From positions 7,405,501 to 7,469,500 of the forward strand of contig NZ_CP109599.1 in NCBI RefSeq assembly GCF_036231945.1: DNA of 64,000 nucleotides. Direction: 5' to 3'. Below are positions 23,373-31,674 of the stretch, in pieces; within the stretch, counting starts at the first letter, position 1, and every line of letters begins with the position of its first letter. This stretch comes from Streptomyces sp. NBC_01429. GTDB lineage: Bacteria; Actinomycetota; Actinomycetes; Streptomycetales; Streptomycetaceae. Below the pieces are notes generated by a model. The model did not search any database. It saw nothing but the letters and a program-made list of their open reading frames with translations, and was not told the origin of the DNA. Both the position numbers and the translations under genes were made by a program.

Positions 23373-25280
23373 TCACGGTGTGGTGATGGCCGGCCGCGGC
23401 GGTGTCGGCATCTGGTCGCCGATGAAGAAGCTCGGGTGCGGCGGCTGGTTGTACGCGGTGTTCTGCCAGGCGAGCGCCGTCCGGTACTGCCGGTCGTGCA
23501 GCAGTGTGGTGATCTTCCGGTCGGTCTCGTACGGGGTGGAGTAGATCCGCAGCGCGGTGTTGTCACTGGTCGGCCAGATGACCTCCTCGCGCCAGTCGCC
23601 GAGGATGTCGCCCGACAGCGACGGGGTGGCCTTGGTGCCGTTGTTGGAGTGCACCCCGGACGCGGTCAGCAGCCGGGTGTCGGACGACGGGCCGTACTTG
23701 TCGATCCGGGTGCCGTCGAGCAGTTCACGCACCGGATCGCCGTCCCACCAGGCGAGGAAGTTGGTCGAGGACGGCTTGCGGCCGATGGCGGCGCCGCTGG
23801 TGCTGCGGAGCGAGCCGTCGGAGGCCGACCACATCTCGGCGCCGGGACTGCCCGCCCAGATGTCGCCCGCCACTCCGCGCCCGTTGTCACCGGACGCCGG
23901 TGTCGACCACAGGATCTGTCCGGTCCTGGCGTCGGCGAAGTACGACGAGGGCTTCGTGGACTCCTCGTCCACCTTGAAGTATTCGAGCCCCGGGCGCGAC
24001 GGGTCGAGGTCGCCGAGGTGCGCCGCGTCGCCGTGGCCGTTCTTGGTCGTCCACAGTCCGGAGCCGTTGTCGTCGACCGCCATGGAGCCGTAGACGATCT
24101 CGTCCTTGCCGTCGCCGTCGACATCGCCGATGGCCAGCGCGTGATTGCCCTGGCCGTCGTAGCCCTTGCCGGTGTTGGTGGAGCTGTTGGTGTCGAACGT
24201 CCAGCGCCGGGTGAGCTGACCGTTCCGGAAGTCCCAGGCGGCGATCACCGTGCGCGTGTAGTAGCCCCGCGCGCTGATCAGCGAGGGCCTGGCGCCGTCC
24301 AGATAGGCCGTCCCGGCGAGGAACCGGTCCACCCGGTTGCCGTACGAGTCACCCCACGAGGAGACCGTGCCGCGCGGCACCACATAGTCGACCGTGCTGA
24401 GCGCCGCGCCCGTCCGGCCGCTGAACACCGTCAGGAACTCGGGCCCGTCCAGGACGTATCCGGCCGAATTCCGGTAGTCGGCCGAGGCGTTGCCGATGAC
24501 CTTGCCCGCACCGTCGATGGTGCCGTCGGCGGTCTTCATGGCGATCTCGGCCTTGCCGTCGCCGTCGTAGTCGTAGACCTGGAACTGGGTGTAGTGGGCG
24601 CCGGAGCGGATGTTGCGGCCCAGATCGATCCGCCACAGCCGCTGGCCCTGGAGGGTGTAGCCGTCGATGATGGTGTTGCCGGTGACGCCGGACTGTGAGT
24701 TGTCCTTGGCGTTGGTGGGCTGCCACTTCAGCACGAGGTCGAGATCGCCGTCCCCGTCGAGATCGCCGACGGAGGCGTCGTTCGCCTCGTACGTGTAGTC
24801 CGAGCCGCCCGGCGGGACCTGGATCGGCACGTCGAGATAGCCGGAGCGGAACTGGACGGCGCTGGGGGAGGCGGCCTGTTCCGTACCGTTGACGATGGCA
24901 CGCACCGTGTAGTCCGCCGAGTTCGGCGCGTCCTTGTGCAGATAGTTGGTGGTGGTGATCGGCTGGGTGTTGACCTTGACGGAGCCTCGGTAGAGGTTGA
25001 AGGTCACGTTGTCCGCGTCGGTGGCCAGCCAGCGCCAGCTGACCAGGTTGTCGTTGCCGGTGTGCACGCTGACCAGGCCCCGGTCGAGCCGTTCCAGCTG
25101 CGCGGCGGCCGCGAGCCGTGTCCCGGGTTCGGCGGATCCTGACAGCGGGGCCACCATGCCGGTCAGCAGCGCGCAGGCCGGTGCGAGTACGGCCAGCGCG
25201 GCCCAGCGGCGGGCCCGCCACCCGCCCGCCGCGGGTGGGTGATCGGGGCGAACTCTGTACGAGTGGGGTGCGAACCGCAC
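23373..25280 (-). CDS. Secreted rhamnogalacturonan endolyase (PL11, YesW-like)
   Basis: A 635-residue secreted lyase cleaving the rhamnose-galacturonic acid backbone by beta-elimination. After a long signal peptide, a small N-terminal domain (LDRGLVSVHTGNDNLVSWRW) leads into the eight-bladed propeller with repeated calcium-binding loops: GDLDGDGDLDLVLKW, YDYDGDGKAEIAMK, GDVDGDGKDEIVYG and GDILGDWREEVIW. These are typical of PL11. Start is GTG with GGAGG upstream. The protein ends with ITTP and has no C-terminal binding module. An own promoter is likely, because a terminator-like hairpin separates it from the GH43 gene upstream. Confidence 0.94.
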   Translation of the reverse strand: MRFAPHSYRVRPDHPPAAGGWRARRWAALAVLAPACALLTGMVAPLSGSAEPGTRLAAAAQLERLDRGLVSVHTGNDNLVSWRWLATDADNVTFNLYRGSVKVNTQPITTTNYLHKDAPNSADYTVRAIVNGTEQAASPSAVQFRSGYLDVPIQVPPGGSDYTYEANDASVGDLDGDGDLDLVLKWQPTNAKDNSQSGVTGNTIIDGYTLQGQRLWRIDLGRNIRSGAHYTQFQVYDYDGDGKAEIAMKTADGTIDGAGKVIGNASADYRNSAGYVLDGPEFLTVFSGRTGAALSTVDYVVPRGTVSSWGDSYGNRVDRFLAGTAYLDGARPSLISARGYYTRTVIAAWDFRNGQLTRRWTFDTNSSTNTGKGYDGQGNHALAIGDVDGDGKDEIVYGSMAVDDNGSGLWTTKNGHGDAAHLGDLDPSRPGLEYFKVDEESTKPSSYFADARTGQILWSTPASGDNGRGVAGDIWAGSPGAEMWSASDGSLRSTSGAAIGRKPSSTNFLAWWDGDPVRELLDGTRIDKYGPSSDTRLLTASGVHSNNGTKATPSLSGDILGDWREEVIWPTSDNTALRIYSTPYETDRKITTLLHDRQYRTALAWQNTAYNQPPHPSFFIGDQMPTPPRPAITTP

Positions 25281-25353
25281 GGGTTGTCCTCCGGAGGGTG
25301 GGGGGAAAGAGGTGTCCCTCTGCCTCCCAGTCGCCGCCCGCGCGGAAAAGGTT

Positions 25354-25393
25354 GCCGCCGGGCGGCCCCGGTCTCCCGGGACCGCCCGGCGGC
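25354..25393 (-). terminator. Terminator after the GH43-CBM13 gene
   Basis: A perfect 12-bp stem (GCCGCCGGGCGG at 25354-25365, complement at 25382-25393) with an inner CCCGG/CCGGG extension starts 17 bp after the GH43 stop. It separates the two-gene GH43 unit from the PL11-PL3 unit. Confidence 0.7.
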
Positions 25394-25409
25394 GAGGGCG
25401 GTCCCTCGC

Positions 25410-26822
25410 TCAACCGGAGCGGCTCCACTGCTGGTTGGTCGCCCCGGAGCAGGCGTACGTGATGATCCTGGCCGAATCGGCGGTGGACGCGCCGGTGACG
25501 TCGAGGCACTTCCCACTGGCGCGGGAGGCCAGGGTGACGTATCCGGCGGTCGTGGTCACCCTCCACTGCTGCTCGCTCGCCGTGCCACAGGCCCGCTGCT
25601 GCACCTCGGAGGCCGCCTCCGTCAGACAGAGCGAACTCTGACGGCCCATCAACTGGACGTATCCGTCACCGGTGTTCCTGAACCAGAACCGCTGGTTGCC
25701 GCCGCCGTTGCAGGTGTACTGGGTGACGGCGACGTTGTCGAGGATCGACTGGCCGGGGACGTCGGCGCACTTGCCGCTGTGCCGGGCGGTCAGCGACTCG
25801 TAGGGGCCGCCGGAGCCGGAGACCGTGCCCGTCCCGGTGTCGATGGTGATCTCCGGGTACCAGTCCATGGTCATGGTGGTGCTGGTCGGGAAGGCCAGCG
25901 GGAGCCACACGTACCGCGAGTCGTTGACCGTCCTGCCGAAGGAGTTGCCCCACCGGTCGCCCAGATAGAGGTACGACGTCGTCGAGGTGCCCTGGACCGG
26001 GAGGACGTACGCCGTCTGGGAGTTGTACGTGGTGGAGTCGCCCACGTTCCGCATCGCGCTCCACGGCCCGGCGAGCGAGGTGGCGGTCGCGTACTGCTGC
26101 TGGTTGGCGCTCCAGCCCGTGGCGCCGGACGTCAGCATGAAGTACACGCCGCCCCGCTTGAACAGCGCGGGCGCCTCGCGGTGGCCGCCGGGCCAGGGGT
26201 TGGCGACCAGGGCGGCGATGGCGGTGTAGTCGGCGGTCAGCCGGTAGATCTGGAGGTCGTAGTTCTCCCGGGCGGCCGAGACCATGTAGCCGGTGCCGTC
26301 CGTGTCGGTGAACAGGGTGATGTCGCGCGACATGTGGGTGTCGAGCGGCCGGAAGCTGCCCTTCCAGGAGTAGTTGCCGTCGACCGTCGAGGAGGTGGCC
26401 ACGGCGGCCCGCGCCTCGCTGTAGTCCGTGGCGCTCTCCTTGTGCATCCACATCACGAACTGCCCGGTCGCCGCGTTGTAGACCACCTTGGGCCGCTCGA
26501 TGTTGGCGGTGGCCAGCTCGGGGGCGGTGGCCTGGGTCAGGACATGGTTGCGGAACTCCCAGTTCCTGAGGTCCGAGGAGCGGTACGCGGAGACGTAGCG
26601 GAAGGTGTTGTCCGCGTTGCGGTTCTCGCCGAACCAGTAGTACCAGTCGCCGACCTTGATGACCCCGCCACCGTGGGCGTGCACCAACGCGCCCGTGGTG
26701 TCGGTGAACTGGGTGCCGCTGAGGACGGTCACGGGTCCGGCGGCCCGCGCCGTGCCGGGCACCCCCAGCAGGGTCGCGGCCCCGACGCAGAACGCGAGCA
26801 GCAGCGCACGTATCCGGCGCAT
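25410..26822 (-). CDS. GH43 exo-beta-1,3-galactanase-like enzyme with C-terminal CBM13 (ricin) domain
   Basis: A 470-residue secreted glycosidase. After the signal peptide (ends near ARAA) comes a five-bladed GH43 domain beginning HAHGGGVIKVGDWYYWFGENR, as in the exo-beta-1,3-galactanase subgroup; this group lacks the usual catalytic Asp base. The probable acid Glu is in HREAPALFK. Residues about 335-470 form a ricin-type lectin (CBM13) with repeated QxW-like segments (NQRFWF, EQQWRV, NQQWSR). Likely substrate: beta-1,3-galactan backbone of arabinogalactan. ATG at 26822 is preferred over GTG 26831, since AAGGAG suits only the former. It starts one base after the preceding gene ends. Confidence 0.85.
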   Translation of the reverse strand: MRRIRALLLAFCVGAATLLGVPGTARAAGPVTVLSGTQFTDTTGALVHAHGGGVIKVGDWYYWFGENRNADNTFRYVSAYRSSDLRNWEFRNHVLTQATAPELATANIERPKVVYNAATGQFVMWMHKESATDYSEARAAVATSSTVDGNYSWKGSFRPLDTHMSRDITLFTDTDGTGYMVSAARENYDLQIYRLTADYTAIAALVANPWPGGHREAPALFKRGGVYFMLTSGATGWSANQQQYATATSLAGPWSAMRNVGDSTTYNSQTAYVLPVQGTSTTSYLYLGDRWGNSFGRTVNDSRYVWLPLAFPTSTTMTMDWYPEITIDTGTGTVSGSGGPYESLTARHSGKCADVPGQSILDNVAVTQYTCNGGGNQRFWFRNTGDGYVQLMGRQSSLCLTEAASEVQQRACGTASEQQWRVTTTAGYVTLASRASGKCLDVTGASTADSARIITYACSGATNQQWSRSG

Positions 26823-26823
26823 G

Positions 26824-28704
26824 TCAGACACTCTCCTTCAGCACCGTGAAGTGGCGGGCGAAACCGGAGAGTCCGGGCAGCTGCCGGATCGGGGTCCAGG
26901 TGTTCAGCCCGTCGAGACTGTCGCTGTAGTAGTACTTCTGCTCGGCGTAGCCGTCGAAGTAGATCCGCCAGGCGCCGTTGTCCAGCCGGACGAGCGCGGG
27001 CCCCTCGCGCCAGCTGCCCCAGCCCGCCCAGTCGCCGGTGCCGGTGAAGGTGTACGGGCCCGCGAGCCGGTCGGCGACGGCGTGCTCCAGGTACTTGGTG
27101 GTCTCCTGCTTGGTGATGGCGTGGTACTTGCCGCCGTGCCGCACCACGAAGGTGTCGATGTAGTTGGACCCGTCCAGCCCCGCCACCGGCCGCGGGGTGG
27201 TCCAGCGGGTCAGGGACGCGTCGGTCGCGGTGAGCAGATGCGGCCGGAAGGTGTAGTTGTTCGTGGTGTCGAGGGAGACCACGACATGCACACTGCCGTC
27301 CGCGTCCACGAACCACTCGGGTGCCCAGGTACGGGCGAGCCCGCTCACCGCGAGCGTGTGCCGCGTGACGAACTGCCAGGTCGTACGGTCCCCGCTGCGG
27401 GCGATCCCGATCGTGTTCCCGGTCCAGTCGGTCGTGTACACGATGTAGTAGTAGCCGTCGGTGTGCCGGATCAGGCTCGGGTCGCGGATCAGCCCGGAGG
27501 GCGGGGTGTAGGCCGGCCCCTTGAGCAGTGTGTAGGCGAGCGCGTCGGCCGACTCGTACACGTACATGTTGGATTCGCTGGAGTTGGTGAAGGCCGTCAT
27601 CGTGTACCGCGTCGTCGCGGTGCCGGTGTCCGTGGCCGGCGCGTCCGCCACCGGGACGCCGAAGTCGGGGGTGCCGTCCCGCTTCCAGCCCAGCTCCTGG
27701 ATCCGGGTGTGCCGGTTGGGGTCGTTCAGCGGGTCGCCGCTGATCTCCTTGTACCGCCGGGCGTGATAGACGAGGACATCGGTCCTGCCGTCCTCCGCCA
27801 CCGTGAAGGAGTTGTGCCCCGGGCCGTACTGTCCTGTGGTGTCACTGCTGGTGAGGACCGGGGTGGCGGACTTCGTCCAGGACGCCGGGTCGAGCAGATC
27901 GGCGCGGGTGTCCGCGCTCAGCAGCCCGACGCAGTAGTGGTGGTCGGTGGCGCTCGCCGAGTACGAGAGGAAGACGCGCCCGTTCCGCTGGATGACGGCC
28001 GGCCCCTCGTTGACCCGGTACCCGACGCACTCCCAGTCGAACTCGGGTGTGGTGAGCCTGATCTGAGGACCCTTCAGGGTCCAGGGGTTCGCCATGGCGG
28101 AGAGGAACACACCGGTGTTGTTGTCCATCCCCGGCTCGTACTGCGCCCAGGCGAGATAGCGGGTGCCGCGGTGGGTGAAGGTGGTGGCGTCCAGCGAGAA
28201 GGTGTCCCAGGCGGTGGCGATCCGCCCCTTCTCCCGCCAGGTGCCCAGGAACGGGTCGGGGCTGTCGTTCTCCAGCACCCACATCCGGATCTTCCACACG
28301 TCGTCCGTGCGCCCGGCGGCGAAGTAGATGTACCACTTCCCGTCGATGTGGTGCAGCTCGGGCGCCCAGATGTGGGCGCCCATGTCCCCGCTCGTGTGCT
28401 TCTTCCAGATCACCGACTCCTCGGCGTTCGCCAGCCCCGCCAGGGTGCGCGAGCGGCGCAGGATGATCCGGTCGTACTCCGGCGCCGTCGCCGTGAAGTA
28501 GTAGGTGCCGTCCGGGTGACGGTGGATGTACGGGTCGGCGCGCTGTTCGACCAGCGGGTTGCGGTACCCGGGACCCGGCGCCGCGGCCGGGACGGCGCCG
28601 GGAGGGGCGGCGGCGTGGGCGACACCCGGCAGCGCTGTCAGGGCACCGGCGGCCAGCGCTCCCTTCAGTACCAGTCGGCGGCCGGGGACGTCACTGCGGC
28701 TCAT
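26824..28704 (-). CDS. Secreted double-domain GH43 glycosidase (arabinofuranosidase-like)
   Basis: A 626-residue Tat-exported protein (GRRLVLKGALAAGAL, cleavage near AHA). It contains two GH43-type propellers in tandem. The first (about 45-370) has NPLVEQRADPYIHRHPDGTYYF with the base Asp and NEGPAVIQR with the acid Glu. The second (about 380-626) has LIRDPSLIRHTDGYYYIVYTT and REGPALVRL, again a complete Asp/Glu pair. Both domains therefore look active. The first resembles alpha-L-arabinofuranosidases; the specificity of the second is unclear. It is the first gene of a two-gene unit with the exo-galactanase, which suggests arabinan or arabinogalactan side-chain removal. Confidence 0.85.
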   Translation of the reverse strand: MSRSDVPGRRLVLKGALAAGALTALPGVAHAAAPPGAVPAAAPGPGYRNPLVEQRADPYIHRHPDGTYYFTATAPEYDRIILRRSRTLAGLANAEESVIWKKHTSGDMGAHIWAPELHHIDGKWYIYFAAGRTDDVWKIRMWVLENDSPDPFLGTWREKGRIATAWDTFSLDATTFTHRGTRYLAWAQYEPGMDNNTGVFLSAMANPWTLKGPQIRLTTPEFDWECVGYRVNEGPAVIQRNGRVFLSYSASATDHHYCVGLLSADTRADLLDPASWTKSATPVLTSSDTTGQYGPGHNSFTVAEDGRTDVLVYHARRYKEISGDPLNDPNRHTRIQELGWKRDGTPDFGVPVADAPATDTGTATTRYTMTAFTNSSESNMYVYESADALAYTLLKGPAYTPPSGLIRDPSLIRHTDGYYYIVYTTDWTGNTIGIARSGDRTTWQFVTRHTLAVSGLARTWAPEWFVDADGSVHVVVSLDTTNNYTFRPHLLTATDASLTRWTTPRPVAGLDGSNYIDTFVVRHGGKYHAITKQETTKYLEHAVADRLAGPYTFTGTGDWAGWGSWREGPALVRLDNGAWRIYFDGYAEQKYYYSDSLDGLNTWTPIRQLPGLSGFARHFTVLKESV

Positions 28705-28775
28705 GCAGTCTCCCTTTTCGGGGCGGAGGGGTGCGTTCGGTATGTCGAACGTCATCTGTGATCCCGAACGCCGAA

Positions 28776-28804
28776 ACCGTAAGGGCGTGTTACGGAGAGG
28801 TCAA
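28776..28804 (-). promoter_or_regulatory. Promoter of the GH43 operon
   Basis: On the minus strand TTGACC (28804-28799) and TACGGT (28781-28776) are separated by 17 bp and lie about 75 bp before the ATG at 28704. This matches the main Streptomyces vegetative promoter pattern. Confidence 0.6.
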
Positions 28805-28873
28805 CGGGCCGGACGGGATACGACCGGGCGGAAACATGACCCTTTCCGCGCCAGGTGATCGCTATGCTGCCGC

Positions 28874-28886
28874 TCAAAGCGCTCAT
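28874..28886. promoter_or_regulatory. Probable operator TCAAAGCGCTCAT near the DeoR/LacI regulator start
   Basis: TCAAAGCGCTCAT lies about 80 bp before the regulator ATG, and the nearly identical TCAAACGCTCAT (minus strand of 30147-30158) lies before operon C. The shared sequence flanking the regulator gene suggests autoregulation and control of operon C. The site is followed by a second AT-rich stretch, CATTCAAACGAACAAGCG. Confidence 0.5.
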
Positions 28887-28962
28887 TCGAAGCATTCAAA
28901 CGAACAAGCGCACGGTACGACGGTCCGATACGACAGAGCGGTACGGCAGGGGGCCGAACAGT

Positions 28963-30150
28963 ATGCGAGAGCCGGTCGAACTCAGGCGGCAGCGGATCCT
29001 CGCGGTGGTCGAGGCGCGCGGATCCGTCAAGGTGAGCACGCTCGCCGCCGAGCTGGAGGTCTCGGTGGTCACACTCAGGCGGGACGTGGAGGAGCTGGCC
29101 AGGGAGGGAAGACTGCGGCGCGGGCACGGCGTGGTGCGTCCGGTCGGCGCCGCGCAACCGGAGGCGGCCGTCCCGGCCGCCCGCTCCGGAGGCCCGGCCC
29201 CGGACGGCGACCCGGTCGCCCTGGTGGTGCCCGAGCGTCACTCGTATCTGTACGAGACGCTGCACGGCGCCCGAACGGTGCTGGCGGAGGCCGGGGTGCG
29301 CGTCGCCCTGCACATCGCGCCGCAGGCCGTCGGCGCCGAGCGGCCCCTGGTGGAAGCGGCGCTGGCGGGCGGCGCGCGCGGGCTGCTGATCGCCCCGCGA
29401 TGGCGCAGCGCGCAGGCCGAGGAGGCGGACTACGGCTGGCTCGCCGAGGTGGGCGTGCCGACCGTGCTGATGGAGCGCAGGCCCCGGCCCGGCAGCGCGC
29501 TGCACGCCCTCGACACGGTCTGCTCCGACCACTGGTACGGGATCCACCTCGCCGTCGACCACCTGGTCGGGCTCGGCCACCGCCGTATCGTGCTGGCCGC
29601 CAGGGACGACAGCCCCACCGCGCGCACCCTCCGCGCCGCCTTCGCCGAGATCGCCGCCGCCAGGCCCGAGGTGGAGGACTGGTCGGTCGTCCTCAGCTCC
29701 CCGGACGCGGTGCCGGGCCCACCGCCGGGCGCGTCGCCGGAGGCGGGGGAGGGCGCGCCGCCCCGGCCCGCGCTGGACCTCGCGGGGCTCCTGCGCGAGC
29801 GCCGCGCCACCTGCGCCGTCCTGCACGGCGACGTGGACGCGCTGATGCTGGTGCAGCGGCTCGCCGAGGACGGGGTGCGGGTGCCGGAGGACTGCTCCGT
29901 GGTGGCGTACGACGACGTGGTCGCCGCGCTGGGCACCACCCCGCTGACCGCGGTCGCCCCGCCGAAGTCGGAGATCGGGCGGGCGGCGGCCGAACTGCTG
30001 CTGCACCGGCTGGCGGGACCGGCGGGCGCCGCGGGGCCCGTGCGCAGGACCGAGGTGCTGCCGGGGCTGAAGGTGCGGGGATCGACCCAGGCGCCGCCGG
30101 CGCCGTGGACCCCGGGTCCGGCCGCCCGGTCAACCCCCTCAAAAGTATGA
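28963..30150 (+). CDS. Hybrid DeoR-type HTH / LacI-type sugar-binding transcriptional regulator
   Basis: A 395-residue regulator. The N-terminus (residues 1-65) is a DeoR winged helix (RRQRILAVVEARGSVKVSTL and VVTLRRDVEELAREGRLRRGHG), but the rest (about 85-370) is a LacI/periplasmic-binding-like effector domain (HLVGLGHRRIVLAA, CSVVAYDDVVAALGTTPLTAV) instead of the usual DeoR sugar-phosphate domain. An Ala/Pro-rich linker joins them. Such hybrids occur in actinobacteria beside sugar genes. It lies between the divergent GH43 operon and the co-directional operon C and probably controls both in response to a free sugar. Its stop codon overlaps the operator before operon C. Confidence 0.85.
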   Translation: MREPVELRRQRILAVVEARGSVKVSTLAAELEVSVVTLRRDVEELAREGRLRRGHGVVRPVGAAQPEAAVPAARSGGPAPDGDPVALVVPERHSYLYETLHGARTVLAEAGVRVALHIAPQAVGAERPLVEAALAGGARGLLIAPRWRSAQAEEADYGWLAEVGVPTVLMERRPRPGSALHALDTVCSDHWYGIHLAVDHLVGLGHRRIVLAARDDSPTARTLRAAFAEIAAARPEVEDWSVVLSSPDAVPGPPPGASPEAGEGAPPRPALDLAGLLRERRATCAVLHGDVDALMLVQRLAEDGVRVPEDCSVVAYDDVVAALGTTPLTAVAPPKSEIGRAAAELLLHRLAGPAGAAGPVRRTEVLPGLKVRGSTQAPPAPWTPGPAARSTPSKV

Positions 30151-30215
30151 GCGTTTGACCGCTTAGATTTTCTTCTGAGCGATCTATTGACCAGTACCGA
30201 TCAGCCGATCAGGAT
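30147..30215 (+). promoter_or_regulatory. Operator and promoter of operon C
   Basis: ATGAGCGTTTGA (30147-30158) is the reverse complement of TCAAACGCTCAT, matching the site at 28874. Downstream, TTGACC (30187-30192) and CAGGAT (30210-30215) are 17 bp apart and give a plausible promoter about 37 bp before the ATG. An alternative -35 TTGACC overlaps the operator at 30155-30160. Confidence 0.55.
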
Positions 30216-30251
30216 TCCTCGTGTCTCACACCGGAGCCGCGGGAGGCGCCC

Positions 30252-31607
30252 ATGCCTGGTCGACAGAGCCGTCGATCCGTGCTTGCCTCGATCGCCGCGC
30301 TACCCCTGGCAGGCGCGCTCAGCGCCTGCACCGGGGGTGGCGCGGACACCCGATCGGGCAGCGCGAGCAAGATCAGCACAACTGGCGGGAAAGCCACACG
30401 CATCACCTTCTGGTCCGCACTGCGCGGCAGCCAGGAAGTCGTGAACGCGTTCAACAGCACCCATGACACCGTCCAGGTCGACTTCCAGCAGATCCCCGGA
30501 GGGGACTCGGGCGGCTACGCGAAACTCAGCAACGCCGCCCGGGCCGGCAACGCCCCGGACGTCGCCACCCTCGAATACCCCCAGGTCCCCGGCTTCGCCA
30601 TCGACGGTGTCGCCCGGGACATCACCGGCCTGGTCAGCGACACCCTGCGGGCGAAGCTGCTGCCGCAGGCGCTCGCGCTGACCACCTTCGAGAAGCGGAC
30701 CTTCAGCCTGCCGCTCGACATCGAGCCGATGGTGATGCACTACCGCGCCGACCTCTTCCAGCAGTACGGCTTCGACGTCCCCCGTACCTGGGAGGAGTTC
30801 GAGGCGACCGCCAGGGAACTGCGCCGCAAGTCCAGGGACCGCCGTCTCGTGCTCTTCCCCACCGACGGCTTCACCCAGTTCGCCGCGTACTCCTGGCAGG
30901 CCGGCGCCCAGTGGTTCGACACCTCGGGAGGCGCCTGGAACGTCTCGCTCGCCGACCGGCCGACCCGCCGCGTCGCCGCCTACTGGCAGCGCCTCATCGA
31001 CGACGACCTGGTCTTCACCAACGCGGTCAACAGCCGCCAGAGCGACGCCCAGATCGGCAACGGCCTGGTCCTCACGCGGCTCACCGGAGCCTGGGACGCC
31101 GGCGCGCAGATGAACGCCCGCCCCGGCCAGAAGGGCCAGTGGGCCATCGCCCCGCTCCCGCAGTGGGACGAGGCCAGGCCCGCCGTCGGCACCCACGGCG
31201 GCTCGACCTTCGCGGTCACCAAGGACTGCCGCCACCCGGAGGCCGCCATGGAGTTCATCGCATGGCAGATCTCCCACCCCGACGCGCTGCGCGCCCGGCT
31301 CTCCAGCGGAACCAGCAGCCAGTACCCCGCAGCGCCCGCCCTGGTCTCCGTCGGCCGCGACGCGTTCGACCGCGGCTACTACAACGGGCAGGACATCTAC
31401 ACCCTCTTCGAGGAGCAGGCGCACACGGTCCGCGACGGCTGGATGTGGGGCCCCAGGTCGAGCGCCACCCAGCGGGTCATGCAGGACGGGTTCGCCCGGG
31501 TGAGCGGGGGACAGGGCTCCCTGATCTCGGCCGCCCGCGCCGCACAGGACGGCACCATGCCGGACCTCAAGGCCCTCGGCCTCGCCACCACCGAGCACAC
31601 CACATGA
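30252..31607 (+). CDS. ABC transporter sugar-binding lipoprotein (CUT1, operon C)
   Basis: A 451-residue Tat lipoprotein: twin arginines in SRRSVLASIAA and lipobox LSAC with Cys26. The mature domain starts TRITFWSALRGSQEVVNAFN and has the PDVATLEYPQVPGFA hinge block of CUT1 binding proteins. A ribosome binding site (GGGAGG) precedes the ATG. The two permeases follow after 67 bp. The ligand is unknown; the downstream hydroxyacid dehydrogenase and DUF2264 protein suggest an acidic or modified oligosaccharide. Confidence 0.92.
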   Translation: MPGRQSRRSVLASIAALPLAGALSACTGGGADTRSGSASKISTTGGKATRITFWSALRGSQEVVNAFNSTHDTVQVDFQQIPGGDSGGYAKLSNAARAGNAPDVATLEYPQVPGFAIDGVARDITGLVSDTLRAKLLPQALALTTFEKRTFSLPLDIEPMVMHYRADLFQQYGFDVPRTWEEFEATARELRRKSRDRRLVLFPTDGFTQFAAYSWQAGAQWFDTSGGAWNVSLADRPTRRVAAYWQRLIDDDLVFTNAVNSRQSDAQIGNGLVLTRLTGAWDAGAQMNARPGQKGQWAIAPLPQWDEARPAVGTHGGSTFAVTKDCRHPEAAMEFIAWQISHPDALRARLSSGTSSQYPAAPALVSVGRDAFDRGYYNGQDIYTLFEEQAHTVRDGWMWGPRSSATQRVMQDGFARVSGGQGSLISAARAAQDGTMPDLKALGLATTEHTT

Positions 31608-31674
31608 CCCGCGCCCCGGCTCCGATCGGCCCCGGCCACCACCGTCCCCGCAGCAGAGAGGCAGGTGACGCCCG

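Noticed and set aside
28963..30150. Plain LacI-family regulator
   Set aside because: The N-terminus is a DeoR-type winged helix, not the LacI headpiece, so it cannot be assigned as the AAGCGCTT-binding protein on present evidence.
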